From Zychaea mexicana (Eukaryota; Mucoromycota; Mucoromycetes; Mucorales; Lichtheimiaceae): a stretch of DNA of 64,000 bases. Shown one piece after another: positions 38,035-49,037 of the stretch. The notes under the pieces are model-generated. The model ran no database searches. It was given only the letters and a program-made list of their open reading frames with translations, and was not told where the DNA came from. The position numbers were made by a program, and so were the translations under genes. The stretch spans positions 62,001 through 126,000 of the forward strand of contig NW_026516711.1 in NCBI RefSeq assembly GCF_025766255.1. Direction: 5' to 3'. Position 1 is the stretch's first letter, and each line of letters starts with the position of its first letter.

Positions 38035-39580
38035 TTAGTAATAACAAATAAAGTTGCTGTTGTAATAGCAAAGAAACTTCCTCACTAATAAATCTTTCTC
38101 ATTAAATTTATCAGCTGATAACCAGCTATTATGTTTATGGCTATAATTTTTCCATTTAATTGAGAACATATATATATTATTTTCATATTTATGCCCAACA
38201 ATTTTTTCTATTTCATATAATTCACTATTATCTCCTATATTTCTTACAAATTGTATGTTATTTTCTCTTTTTTCCCTTTACCTTTCCTTCTTCATTTCTT
38301 TTCATTAAATTTAGGTATATCATCTTCACTACTATTTTCTATATTTTTATCACTATAATCATCAACTTCTATTCTTTCATTATTTATATTTAAAGTTAAT
38401 AATTTTTTTTGTAATTCTAATATTTCATCTTTTCTCTTTGCTTACTATATAGAGTTACTAATAACAATATCTACTAATTTTGCTTCATAAGGAAATTCGA
38501 AATTTTTAGTTTCCCATAATTCATGATGAGGTTGTATATTTATATTAAATTTATCACTAAACTTCTGTATATTTTTAATAAATATGCTAAACAGAACTAT
38601 AGATTATAAAATTTAATATTATCTATTTTTGCAATTGAGTTACTATTACTAAATCTATTAAATTTATTACCTATTTCAGAAAATTGATTTTCAACTTTTG
38701 AACGAAAACTTCCAAAAACATCATTAAAATGCCTTTCATCTGCATTCAAATCAACATTAACTTCTTTTCTAATAGGATATATAAAATTATTATTATTAAA
38801 GTCAATACATTTTGACTAGATAATTCAATAAGTTGGTTAACAAAAAGTGTATAGCCACCATCCATTGCTAAAACATCATAAGTATTTATAATTTCATATT
38901 TAAAAACATACTTCCATCAGAACTTTCTGCACACATATCAGTTTTTGATATAGATAATATCATATCATTTATATCACTAATAATTTGCGTTCTAAGACCA
39001 TTTTTTTTAAATTTATATGAAAATAATTTTTCACGTTTTATATCTATATTAACATAATTAATCCTGCTATCATGGCCATCAATTATTAATGTTATATGTT
39101 TAAATAGTAATGGATTATACTTATGAGCTAATAAAACCCTTAATTTTATAGAAGAAAACATATTTATTAATGATTCATTTATAATTTTATTTATTCTTTT
39201 ATAATTTTCTTCATCTATCCAGAACTTTTTTAATATTTATGAAAACTACTTTGAGGAAGATATCTATTTATATCTATTCCAGAAATACCTGAAACTAAAT
39301 GATATAATAAAAATAAACCCTTTTCTATTTCAAAATATGGACCTAGGTATTCTTTGTTTGTATATATTACTATTAAAAAGAAAAAAACTGAAATATAACC
39401 TAATTTATTAACTAATTCTTCTTTAATTTCATCTATATGTTTTATATGTTTTAACTCAGTTCTATGTTTATAATTATAATTTAATTTTAGCCAATTTATA
39501 TCTAAAAATTCCCAATTATTACTAATGATTTTATCTACTTCATTATTTATTTGTTCTTCAATATTTATTTCAGTTTCCAT
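38035..39580 (-). pseudogene. HARBI1-like DDE transposase with C-terminal chromodomain, copy A (dead)
   Basis: The frame starts METEINIEEQINNEVDKIIS at 39580 and is continued by frameshifts near 39239 and 38890 and in the following ~100 bp. Catalytic-type segments are ITLIIDGHDS, KKNGLRTQIISDINDMILS and AMDGGYTLF. Next comes a FRSKVENQFSEIGNKFNRF segment, as in HARBI1-like transposases of AT-rich fungi. Uniquely in this copy the C-terminus continues into a chromodomain: LYEIEKIVGHKYENNIYMFS then IKWKNYSHKHNSWLSADKF, ending at TAA 38035. The DNA is strikingly AT-rich compared with neighbouring genes. All frameshifts also occur in copies B and C. An extra TAG-TAA (38445-38452) is specific to A. 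Confidence 0.75.
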
Positions 39581-39743
39581 ATTTTATAATATCTTTTTAT
39601 ATATATATAAATTCAATTTTAAAAATTTTCAACCACAAAAATAAATCTCAAACCTTAATTAATTCTCAAGTCTTTACTTTTAATAAAAACAGCAACTAAG
39701 GGTTTACCTCCAACGAGACTTTATGTTTTCATATAAATTTTAG

Positions 39744-41055
39744 CCCGGTTCACTCATTCGTGTTATCTATTGACGACAAAAGATGGAAAGATGAGTTCTC
39801 AGAAGAGGAGCTTGAAGAAATAATGAAGTGTGACGATTTGCCTGATATTCAAAAGGAAGCCTCAGATCTATTTGCAAACTTGGAAATGAAAACCGAGACC
39901 ATAATGGGCGGCTCAGAAAAGATCGATAAACGAATCCAAGAACAACTGCTTGATACTTTGAGTGATGTAGTCTACGAGAGTGGACACTATGATTTTCGAA
40001 CGAACTACGACATGTATTGGCTGCAATCTACATTGACTCAAATGCTTAGTTGTTATAAGTTCGATGTTGTAGCAAATGTTCTACCAAACAGCAGCGAAAT
40101 GGACTTTGTTTCAACAATCTGGTCCATTTTGGATCGATGCTTTCACAACATTAATGTAGTTCCTGGAAGGTATGTTACTCATTGATCATTATATTATCCT
40201 AACAAATAATGCTTTTCTCTGTACTAACATAAGCTAATTTACACTCAAGGCATCGAACATGTGTGGCAATATCCGCTCGCATCAACGCAAATTGTAGTAT
40301 AACCGGCACAGACAAAATTGACAACAAGAAAAGCGCTAGTCGTCCAGACCTTTTACTCATAAAAGATGGTCTTGAATATGGTTGCTCAGAAGTCGGAAAG
40401 TCAGAAGATGTAGTGGCAAATAAAAAGGAAGTGGTGGAGACGTATTTGCACAGTCCAAAAACAATGAAAGATCTCTTCAACCGTATCAGTCAGGAAGTGA
40501 ATCACGATTTGCAAATCACCCGAAAACTGAAAATTGTCTGTTTTCATAATACAGGTAAGAATGTTGTTTAATATTATGATGTAAACTATTTATTTGAAAG
40601 GGTATCTAACAAATCATAACATATAGGACGTCGAATGAAACTTTCTGTAATGGATTGTCCGGATGGATATGTTTGTCGTGTACAAGAAACCGAAGAATAT
40701 AAAATACCGATGAGTGTGGAATGCTTGGCTGCACAGATCATTCCTATGTTAACTTTGACCTTACAAGCAAAGGTATGTGCTTGAATATCATGGACCATGT
40801 CAACATATATAAGTCATTCTCACAAAAAAAAAGGCAATTGTAGAGGATATGACGAATTTAATATCATCATTCAAGAACAAGAAAAAAGGAAAACCACAGT
40901 TCAAGGCAAAGAAGGCAGCACAAAAACGACAACAAAAAGAATCAATTGTACAGGATTTTTCATCTCCTAGCAGACGTTTGAACTTTTATTTAGGCAGAAG
41001 GGATTTAATTTTAGGCAGAGAGGACATGAATATTAATCTAAGTGGACATGAATAA
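39744..41055 (+). CDS. PD-(D/E)xK-like gene, copy A, lacking its first exons
   Basis: Exons 39744-40169, 40250-40554, 40627-40772 and 40834-41055 close in phase. The first exon begins right after an intron-type acceptor (TTTTAG at 39738-39743) with a 1-nt overhang, so the real start codon is absent. It reads PVHSFVLSIDDKRWKDEF, EEELEEIMKCDDLPDI; exon 2 has RPDLLLIKDGLEYGCSEVGK. That last segment resembles the PD...E-x-(x)-K core of PD-(D/E)xK nucleases, with ExxK spacing. The native basic C-terminus (seen in C) is replaced by a tail encoded by minisatellite DNA, ending LGREDMNINLSGHE. Without its 5' exons it is probably not expressed properly. Family name not known to me; function inferred only from the motif. 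Confidence 0.6.
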
Positions 41056-41195
41056 AAGTTAATCTGGACATGAATAATAATTGATCTGGACATGAATGAA
41101 AATCGAGCTGGACATGAATGAAAATTGGGCTGGACATGAATAAAGATCGATCTGGACATGAATGAAAATCAAGCTGGACATGAATGAAATCTCTC
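41030..41195 (+). repeat. 22-bp minisatellite, copy A side
   Basis: About seven to eight tandem units of CTGGACATGAATGAAAATCG with small variations, starting within the 3' coding tail of gene copy A. The first five units are mirrored at 42280-42400, after which the two arrays diverge in unit order and number. Confidence 0.85.
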
Positions 41196-42110
41196 TTAGA
41201 TCAGCCCAAGTGTTCATAAATGCAAAGCTAAGTATGCCGTAAGCTTTAACCCAGCTTGCCTAGATTCATGCTCCCTCTCTATGTTCGCGAGATATATATT
41301 AGCAATGTATCCTTAAATTCAAAATGACTATCACTGGTAAGTTTAGGCAAGTATCACTTTGTGTATGTACATGTGCATGTGTATTTTTTTTTGGAGAGTT
41401 ACTAATTTATATCAAGAGTGTTTGACATCCGTTACTAGGATCCCGTATACTTGGTTTACATCTGTGTGCCCAAGGATGAATGCTAAATTGTCTGTGCTTA
41501 TCTTTCACGTAAGTAGTACCAGGGAATGCAATACCATGTTTTGTGATGGAGGTGGAAAATTTAGCCAGAAGGAATAATCCAGTATTAAACTCGAGCGTAG
41601 TTCAAAGACGAGCACACTACGAAAGTCTTATATTGTCTATGAAGTGGTCAGTGCCATTGTGTAGAACGTATTACACCGTACGTTTTCCCAACAGCAAGTG
41701 TCGTATTATTTTTGGTGGATTACTGCCGTAGTCAATAGAAACAGAGTATAATAAAGACAATGAAGAAATTAAGACAACTTAAAAAGATAATGCTTCATTG
41801 TTCAATGATGGAGGGGTATAGATGTTTTCTAGCTACTAAGGTAATAATAATAACATATGCGAAATGATAATGGATAAAATACATACGTTCCTGTGAATGA
41901 ATGATGATGATGTGGGAAACTACTTGTCAAGATAAGAATCGAATAATTTATTGAAATCGACATGACAATAATCCAAGAAGGAAAATGAAAATAGCTGCAT
42001 TTCTTGCTATGACATAAGCTACACAAGTCTTGCAAGCCTTTATTTCTTTGTTTTATAATTCGTTGTAGATCTGTTGAAAATCTTAAGTACTCAAATATTC
42101 TGCTCTGCTA
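41196..42110. other. Unique spacer at the centre of the palindrome
   Basis: About 0.9 kb of non-palindromic sequence between the two minisatellite arrays. Short frames at 41359-41577 and 41543-41731 (SVVQRRAHYESLILSMKWSV) have no recognisable domain. It contains the right 31-bp inverted repeat at 42048-42078. Confidence 0.6.
42048..42078 (-). repeat. 31-bp inverted repeat, right arm
   Basis: The exact reverse complement of 37923-37953, ending ...GTAGATCTGTTGAA. It lies in the palindrome spacer, outside the B arm. Confidence 0.6.
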
Positions 42111-42129
42111 CACTTAATATATTATCTAC

Positions 42130-42420
42130 TTCAACTTTTATTATGTCTTAGTTGACTAAAACTATGTCCAGGTTGACTGTTATTATGTCCAGGTTGTCTA
42201 TTATTCATGTTTAGATTGATTATTATTCTTGTCCAGAATGATTTTCATTCATGTACAGATTGATTTTTATTTTGTCTAGATCGATTTTCATTCATGTCCA
42301 GCCCAATTTTCATTCATGTCCAGCTCGATTTTCATTCATGTCCAGATCAATTATTATTCATGTCCAGATTAACTTTTATTCATGTCCACTTAGATTAATA
42401 TTCATGTCCTCTCTGCCTAA
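42130..42420 (-). repeat. 22-bp minisatellite, copy B side
   Basis: The same unit as at 41030-41195 but inverted, and longer (about 13 units). Units become more divergent towards 42130 (TTATTATGTCCAGGTTGACTG). The array supplies the last codons of gene copy B. Confidence 0.85.
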
Positions 42421-43687
42421 AATTAAATCCCTTCTGCCTAAATAAAAGTTCAAACGTCTGCTAGGAGATGAAAAATCCTGTACAATTGATTCTTTTTGTT
42501 GTCGTTTTTGTGCTGCCTTCTTTGCCTTGAACTGTGGTTTTCCTTTTTTCTTGTTCTTGAATGATGATATTAAATTCGTCATATCCTCTACAATTGCCTT
42601 TTTTTTTGTGAGAATGACTTATATATGTTGACATGGTCCATGATATTCAAGCACATACCTTTGCTTGTAAGGTCAAAGTTAACATAGGAATGATCTGTGC
42701 AGCCAAGCATTCCACACTCATCGGTATTTTATATTCTTCGGTTTCTTGTACACGACAAACATATCCATCCGGACAATCCATTACAGAAAGTTTCATTCGA
42801 CGTCCTATATGTTATGATTTGTTAGATACCCTTTCAAATAAATAGTTTACATCATAATATTAAACAACATTCTTACCTGTATTATGAAAACAGACAATTT
42901 TCAGTTTTCGGGTGATTTGCAAATCGTGATTCACTTCCTGACTGATACGGTTGAAGAGATCTTTCATTGTTTTTGGACTGTGCAAATACGTCTCCACCAC
43001 TTCCTTTTTATTTGCCACTACATCTTCTGACTTTCCGACTTCTGAGCAACCATATTCAAGACCATCTTTTATGAGTAAAAGGTCTGGACGACTAGCGCTT
43101 TTCTTGTTGTCAATTTTGTCTGTGCCGGTTATACTACAATTTGCGTTGATGCGAGCGGATATTGCCACACATGTTCGATGCCTTGAGTGTAAATTAGCTT
43201 ATGTTAGTACAGAGAAAAGCATTATTTGTTAGGATAATATAATGATCAATGAGTAACATACCTTCCAGGAACTACATTAATGTTGTGAAAGCATCGATCC
43301 AAAATGGACCAGATTGTTGAAACAAAGTCCATTTCGCTGCTGTTTGGTAGAACATTTGCTACAACATTGAACTTATAACAACTAAGCATTTGAGTCAATG
43401 TAGATTGCAGCCAATACATGTCGTAGTTCGTTCGAAAATCATAGTGTCCACTCTCGTAGACTACATCACTCAAAGTATCAAGCAGTTGTTCTTGGATTCG
43501 TTTATCGATCTTTTCTGAGCCGCCCATTATGGTCTCGGTTTTCATTTCCAAGTTTGCAAATAGATCTGAGGCTTCCTTTTGAATATCAGGCAAATCGTCA
43601 CACTTCATTATTTCTTCAAGCTCCTCTTCTGAGAACTCATCTTTCCATCTTTTGTCGTCAATAGATAACACGAATGAGTGAACCGGG
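42376..43687 (-). CDS. PD-(D/E)xK-like gene, copy B, lacking its first exons
   Basis: Mirror image of copy A: exons 43687-43262, 43181-42877, 42804-42659, 42597-42376. It is almost identical to A; one visible coding change is Asp to Asn in CYKF(D/N)VVANVLP. The RPDLLLIKDG...SEVGK motif and the minisatellite-derived C-terminal tail are intact. It is truncated at the same orphan splice acceptor (43693-43688). It stands head-to-head with transposase copy B, 163 bp away. Confidence 0.6.
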
Positions 43688-43850
43688 CTAAAATTTATAT
43701 GAAAACATAAAGTCTCGTTGGAGGTAAACCCTTAGTTGCTGTTTTTATTAAAAGTAAAGACTTGAGAATTAATTAAGGTTTGAGATTTATTTTTGTGGTT
43801 GAAAATTTTTAAAATTGAATTTATATATATATAAAAAGATATTATAAAAT

Positions 43851-45085
43851 ATGGAAACTGAAATAAATATTGAAGAACAAATAAATAATGAAGTAGATAA
43901 AATCATTAGTAATAATTGGGAATTTTTAGATATAAATTGGCTAAAATTAAATTATAATTATAAACATAGAACTGAGTTAAAACATATAAAACATATAGAT
44001 GAAATTAAAGAAGAATTAGTTAATAAATTAGGTTATATTTCAGTTTTTTTCTTTTTAATAGTAATATATACAAACAAAGAATACCTAGGTCCATATTTTG
44101 AAATAGAAAAGGGTTTATTTTTATTATATCATTTAGTTTCAGGTATTTCTGGAATAGATATAAATAGATATCTTCCTCAAAGTAGTTTTCATAAATATTA
44201 AAAAAGTTCTGGATAGATGAAGAAAATTATAAAAGAATAAATAAAATTATAAATGAATCATTAATAAATATGTTTTCTTCTATAAAATTAAGGGTTTTAT
44301 TAGCTCATAAGTATAATCCATTACTATTTAAACATATAACATTAATAATTGATGGCCATGATAGTAGGATTAATTATGTTAATATAGATATAAAACGTGA
44401 AAAATTATTTTCATATAAATTTAAAAAAAATGGTCTTAGAACGCAAATTATTAGTGATATAAATGATATGATATTATCTATATCAAAAACTGATATGTGT
44501 GCAGAAAGTTCTGATGGAAGTATGTTTTTAAATATGAAATTATAAATACTTATGATGTTTTAGCAATGGATGGTGGCTATACACTTTTTGTTAACCAACT
44601 TATTGAATTATCTAGTCAAAATGTATTGACTTTAATAATAATAATTTTATATATCCTATTAGAAAAGAAGTTAATGTTGATTTGAATGCAGATGAAAGGC
44701 ATTTTAATGATGTTTTTGGAAGTTTTCGTTCAAAAGTTGAAAATCAATTTTCTGAAATAGGTAATAAATTTAATAGATTTAGTAATAGTAACTCAATTGC
44801 AAAAATAGATAATATTAAATTTTATAATCTATAGTTCTGTTTAGCATATTTATTAAAAATATACAGAAGTTTAGTGATAAATTTAATATAAATATACAAC
44901 CTCATCATGAATTATGGGAAACTAAAAATTTCGAATTTCCTTATGAAGCAAAATTAGTAGATATTGTTATTAGTAACTCTATAGAGCAAGCAAAGAGAAA
45001 AGATGAAATGTTAGAATCACAAAAATATATTAACTTTGTTTTTTATAAAGTGGCTTTTTTAGCGCAAATAAAATATGGTGATTGA
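43851..45085 (+). pseudogene. HARBI1-like DDE transposase, copy B (dead, chromodomain deleted)
   Basis: Same frameshifts as copy A: a stop after ...QSSFHKY at 44201 where the frame should continue to FWIDEENYKRINK; a shift after SDGSMFLNMKL (44545) before INTYDVLAMDGGYTLF; a shift at QNVLT; and TAG in FYNL[stop]FCLAYLLK (44832-44834). The last part reads HHELWETKNFEFPYEAKLVD and IEQAKRKDEMLE, then passes into FYKVAFLAQIKYGD and TGA at 45083. The ~489-bp segment encoding the chromodomain and the 31-bp terminal repeat in copy A is absent. AT-rich throughout. Confidence 0.75.
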
Positions 45086-45334
45086 AGGATGTGATGGTGA
45101 AAACCTTAGATCCTTTAATGTATTATACACCTATGTACACGAACGATTTAAAATGTTTGGTACGATCAATGGTTTTATTTATAATAACATATAAGAGATC
45201 AAGAAAGAATGAAAAAATATAAGAATGATGCTTTTTATTGGTTTTTTTTGCTGTTGTGCGAATGTGTAGTGGATTAGTATGCAGTTGTACAAGGTATAAT
45301 AAAAAATTGCCATGAGTATGATTGTCAAGATATA

Positions 45335-46615
45335 TCAATTAGTTTCTTCATTTTTACGTTTACGGGCAGTGGTGGATGGTGTACATGTTGTGAGTGATGA
45401 TGGAAGTACAATTGATTCTTTTTGTTGTCGTTTTTGTGCTGCCTTCTTTGCCTTGAACTGTGGTTTTCCTTTTTTCTTGTTCTTGAATGATGATATTAAA
45501 TTCGTCATGTCCTCTACAATTGCCTTTTTTTTTTGTGAGAATGACTTATATATGTTGACATTGTCCATGATATTCAAGCACATACCTTTGCTTGTAAGGT
45601 CAAAGTTAACATGGGAATGATCTGTGCAGCCAAGCATTCCACACTTATCGGTATTTTATATTCTTCGGTTTCTTGTACACGACAAACATATCCATCCGGA
45701 CAATCCATTACAGAAAGTTTCATTCGACGTCCTATATGTTATGATTTGTTAGATACCCTTTCAAATAAATAGTTTACATCATAATATTAAACAACATTCT
45801 TACCCATATTATGAAAACAGATAATTTTCAGTTTTCAGGTGATTTACAAATCGTGATTCACTTCCTGACTGATACGGTTGAAGAGATCTTTCATTGTTTT
45901 TGGACTGTACAAATACGTCTCCACCACTTCCTTTTTATTTGCCACTACATCTTCCGACTTTCCGACTTCTGAGCAACCATATTCAAGACCATCTTTTATG
46001 AGTAAAAAGGTCTGGACGACTAGCGCTTTTCTTATTGTCAATTTGGTCTGTGCCAGTTATACTACGATCTGCGTTGATGCGAGCGGATATTGCCACACAT
46101 GTTCGATCCCTTGAGTATAAATTAGCTTATGTTAGCACAGAGAAAAGCATTATTTGTTAGGATAATATAATGATCAATGAGTAACATACCTTCCAGGAAC
46201 TACATTAATGTTGTGAAAGCATCGATCCAAAATGGACCAGATTGTTGAAACAAAGTCCATTTCGCTGCTGTTTGGTAAAACATTTGCTACAACATCGAAC
46301 TTATAACAACTAAGCATTTGAGTCAATGTAGATTGCAGCCAATACATGTCGTAGTTCGTTCGAAAATCATAGTGTCCACTCTCGTAGACTACATCACTCA
46401 AAGTATCAAGCAGTTGTTCTTGGATTCGTTTATTGATCTTTTCTGAGCCGCCCATTATGGTCTCGGTTTTCATTTCCAAGTTTGCAAATAGATCTGAGGC
46501 TTCCTTTTGAATATCAGGCAAATCGTCACACTTCATTATTTCTTCAAGCTCCTCTTCTGAGAACTCATCTTTCCATCTTTTGTCGTCAATAGATAACACG
46601 AACGAGTGAACCGGG
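45335..46615 (-). pseudogene. PD-(D/E)xK-like gene, copy C (frameshifted, native C-terminus)
   Basis: Offset from copy B by 2927-2928 bp. It begins at the same orphan acceptor. One extra base in the A-run at about 46003-46008 (TAAAAAGG against TAAAAGG in B) shifts the frame just before the RPDLLLIKDG motif, so the product is broken. Unlike A and B it keeps what looks like the original C-terminus: KESIVLPSSLTTCTPSTT then ARKRKNEETN and stop at 45335, a short basic tail that could be a nuclear localisation signal. Confidence 0.65.
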
Positions 46616-46778
46616 CTAAAATTTATATGAAAACATAAAGTCTCGTTGGAGGTAAACCCTTAGTTGCTGTTTTTATTAAAAGTAAAGACTTGAGAATTAA
46701 TTAAGGTTTGAGATTTATTTTTGTGGTTGAAAATTTTTAAAATTGAATTTATATATATATAAAAAGATATTATAAAAT

Positions 46779-48013
46779 ATGGAAACTGAAATAAATATTG
46801 AAGAACAAATAAATAATGAAGTAGATAAAATCATTAGTAATAATTGGGAATTTTTAGATATAAATTGGCTAAAATTAAATTATAATTATAAACATAGAAC
46901 TGAGTTAAAACATATAAAACATATAGATGAAATTAAAGAAGAATTAGTTAATAAATTAGGTTATATTTCAGTTTTTTTCTTTTTAATAGTAATATATACA
47001 AACAAAGAATACCTAGGTCCATATTTTGAAATAGAAAAGGGTTTATTTTTATTATATCATTTAGTTTCAGGTATTTCTGGAATAGATATAAATAGATATC
47101 TTCCTCAAAGTAGTTTTCATAAATATTAAAAAAGTTCTGGATAGATGAAGAAAATTATAAAAGAATAAATAAAATTATAAATGAATCATTAATAAATATG
47201 TTTTCTTCTATAAAATTAAGGGTTTTATTAGCTCATAAGTATAATCCATTACTATTTAAACATATAACATTAATAATTGATGGCCATGATAGCAGGATTA
47301 ATTATGTTAATATAGATATAAAACGTGAAAAATTATTTTCATATAAATTTAAAAAAAATGGTCTTAGAACGCAAATTATTAGTGATATAAATGATATGAT
47401 ATTATCTATATCAAAAACTGATATGTGTGCAGAAAGTTCTGATGGAAGTATGTTTTTAAATATGAAATTATAAATACCTATGATGTTTTAGCAATGGATG
47501 GTGGCTATACACTTTTTGTTAGCCAACTTATTGAATTATCTAGTCAAAAGGTATTGACTTTAATAATAATAATTTTATATATCCTATTAGAAAAGAAGTT
47601 AATGTTGATTTGAATGCAGATGAAAGGCATTTTAATGATGTTTTTGGAAGTTTTCGTTCAAAAGTTGAAAATCAATTTTCTGAAATAGGTAATAAATTTA
47701 ATAGATTTAGTAATAGTAACTCAATTGCAAAAATAGATAATATTAAATTTTATAATCTATAGTTCTGTTTAGCATATTTATTAAAAATATACAGAAGTTT
47801 AGTGATAAATTTAATATAAATATACAACCTCATCATGAATTATGGGAAACTAAAAATTTCGAATTTCCTTATGAAGCAAAATTAGTAGATATTGTTATTA
47901 GTAACTCTATAGAGCAAGCAAAGAGAAAAGATGAAATGTTAGAATCACAAAAATATATTAACTTTGTTTTTTATAAAGTGGCTTTTTTAGCGCAAATAAA
48001 ATATGGTGATTGA
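46779..48013 (+). pseudogene. HARBI1-like DDE transposase, copy C (dead)
   Basis: A near-identical copy of 43851-45085, shifted by 2928 bp, with the same frameshifts, the same TAG and the same chromodomain deletion. Few substitutions are visible (for example V-N-Q against V-S-Q after GGYTLF). Sharing every lesion with B means the transposase was already dead before the tandem duplication. Confidence 0.75.
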
Positions 48014-48262
48014 AGGATGTGATGGTGAAAACCTTAGATCCTTTAATGTATTATACACCTATATACACGAACGATTTAAAATGTTTGGTACGATCAATGG
48101 TTTTATTTATAATAACATATAAGAGATCAAGAAATAATGAAAAAATATAAGAATGATGCTTTTTATTGGTTTTTTTTGCTGTTGTGCGAATGTGTAGTGG
48201 ATTAGTATGCAGTTGTACAAGGTATAATAAAAAATTGCCATGAGTATGATTGTCAAGATATA

Positions 48263-49037
48263 TCAATTAGTTTCTTCATTTTTACGTTTACGGGCAGTGG
48301 TGGATGGTGTACATGTTGTGAGTGATGATGGAAGTACAATTGATTCTTTTTGTTGTCGTTTTTATGCTGCCTTCTTTGCCTTGAACTGTGGTTTTCCTTT
48401 TTTCTTGTTCTTGAATGATGATATTAAATTCGTCATATCCTCTACAATTGCCTTTTTTTTTTGTGAGAATGACTTATATATGTTGACATTGTCCATGATA
48501 TTCAAGCACATACCTTTGCTTGTAAGGTCAAAGTTAACATGGGAATGATCTGTGCAGCCAAGCATTCCACACTCATCGGTATTTTATATTCTTCGGTTTC
48601 TTGTACACGACAAACATATCCATCCGGACAATCCATTACAGAAAGTTTCATTCGACGTCCTATATGTTATGATTTGTTAGATAACCTTTCAAATAAATAG
48701 TTTACATCATAATATTAAACAACATTCTTAACCATATTATGAAAACAGACAATTTTCAGTTTTCAGGTGATTTACAAATCGTGATTCACTTCCTGACTGA
48801 TACGGTTGAAGAGATCTTTCATTGTTTTTGGACTGTACAAATACGTCTCCACCACTTCCTTTTTATTTGCCACTACATCTTCCGACTTTCCGACTTCTGA
48901 GCAACCATATTCAAGACCATCTTTTATGAGTAAAAAGGTCTGGACGACTAGCGCTTTTCTTATTGTCAATTTGGTCTGTGCCAGTTATACTACGATTTGC
49001 GTTGATGCGAGCGGATATTGCCACACATGTTTGATTA
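48263..49037 (-). pseudogene. PD-(D/E)xK-like gene, partial copy D
   Basis: Only the second to last exons remain; similarity to copy C stops at about 49033 (CACACATGTTTGATT against CACACATGTTCGATC). It carries the copy-C frameshift (TAAAAAGG at about 48931-48937), a CAA-to-TAA change at 48367-48369 (AKKAA then stop) and a weakened splice donor (GTTAAG) at about 48730. It is the most decayed copy. Confidence 0.65.

Larger units (their letters stand above)
37731..49037. mobile_element. Nested duplicated transposon complex: inverted copy A, then tandem copies B, C and partial D
   Basis: Four copies of one unit: a PD-(D/E)xK-like gene head-to-head with a dead AT-rich HARBI1-like transposase, with 163 bp between the transposase ATG and the orphan splice acceptor. 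A (gene on +) and B (gene on -) are mirror images: every landmark pair sums to 83431 from 38886 to 41055, placing the axis at about 41715. B and C are direct copies offset by 2928 bp (43671/46599, 43851/46779, 44270/47198), and D follows C by 2928 until it breaks off at about 49033. A and B share the minisatellite-derived gene tail. C and D share a 1-bp frameshift and keep the native tail. Confidence 0.85.

Noticed and set aside
41030..42420. Repeats resembling a CRISPR array
   Set aside because: Units are contiguous tandem repeats of 22 bp without spacers, in a eukaryotic genome.
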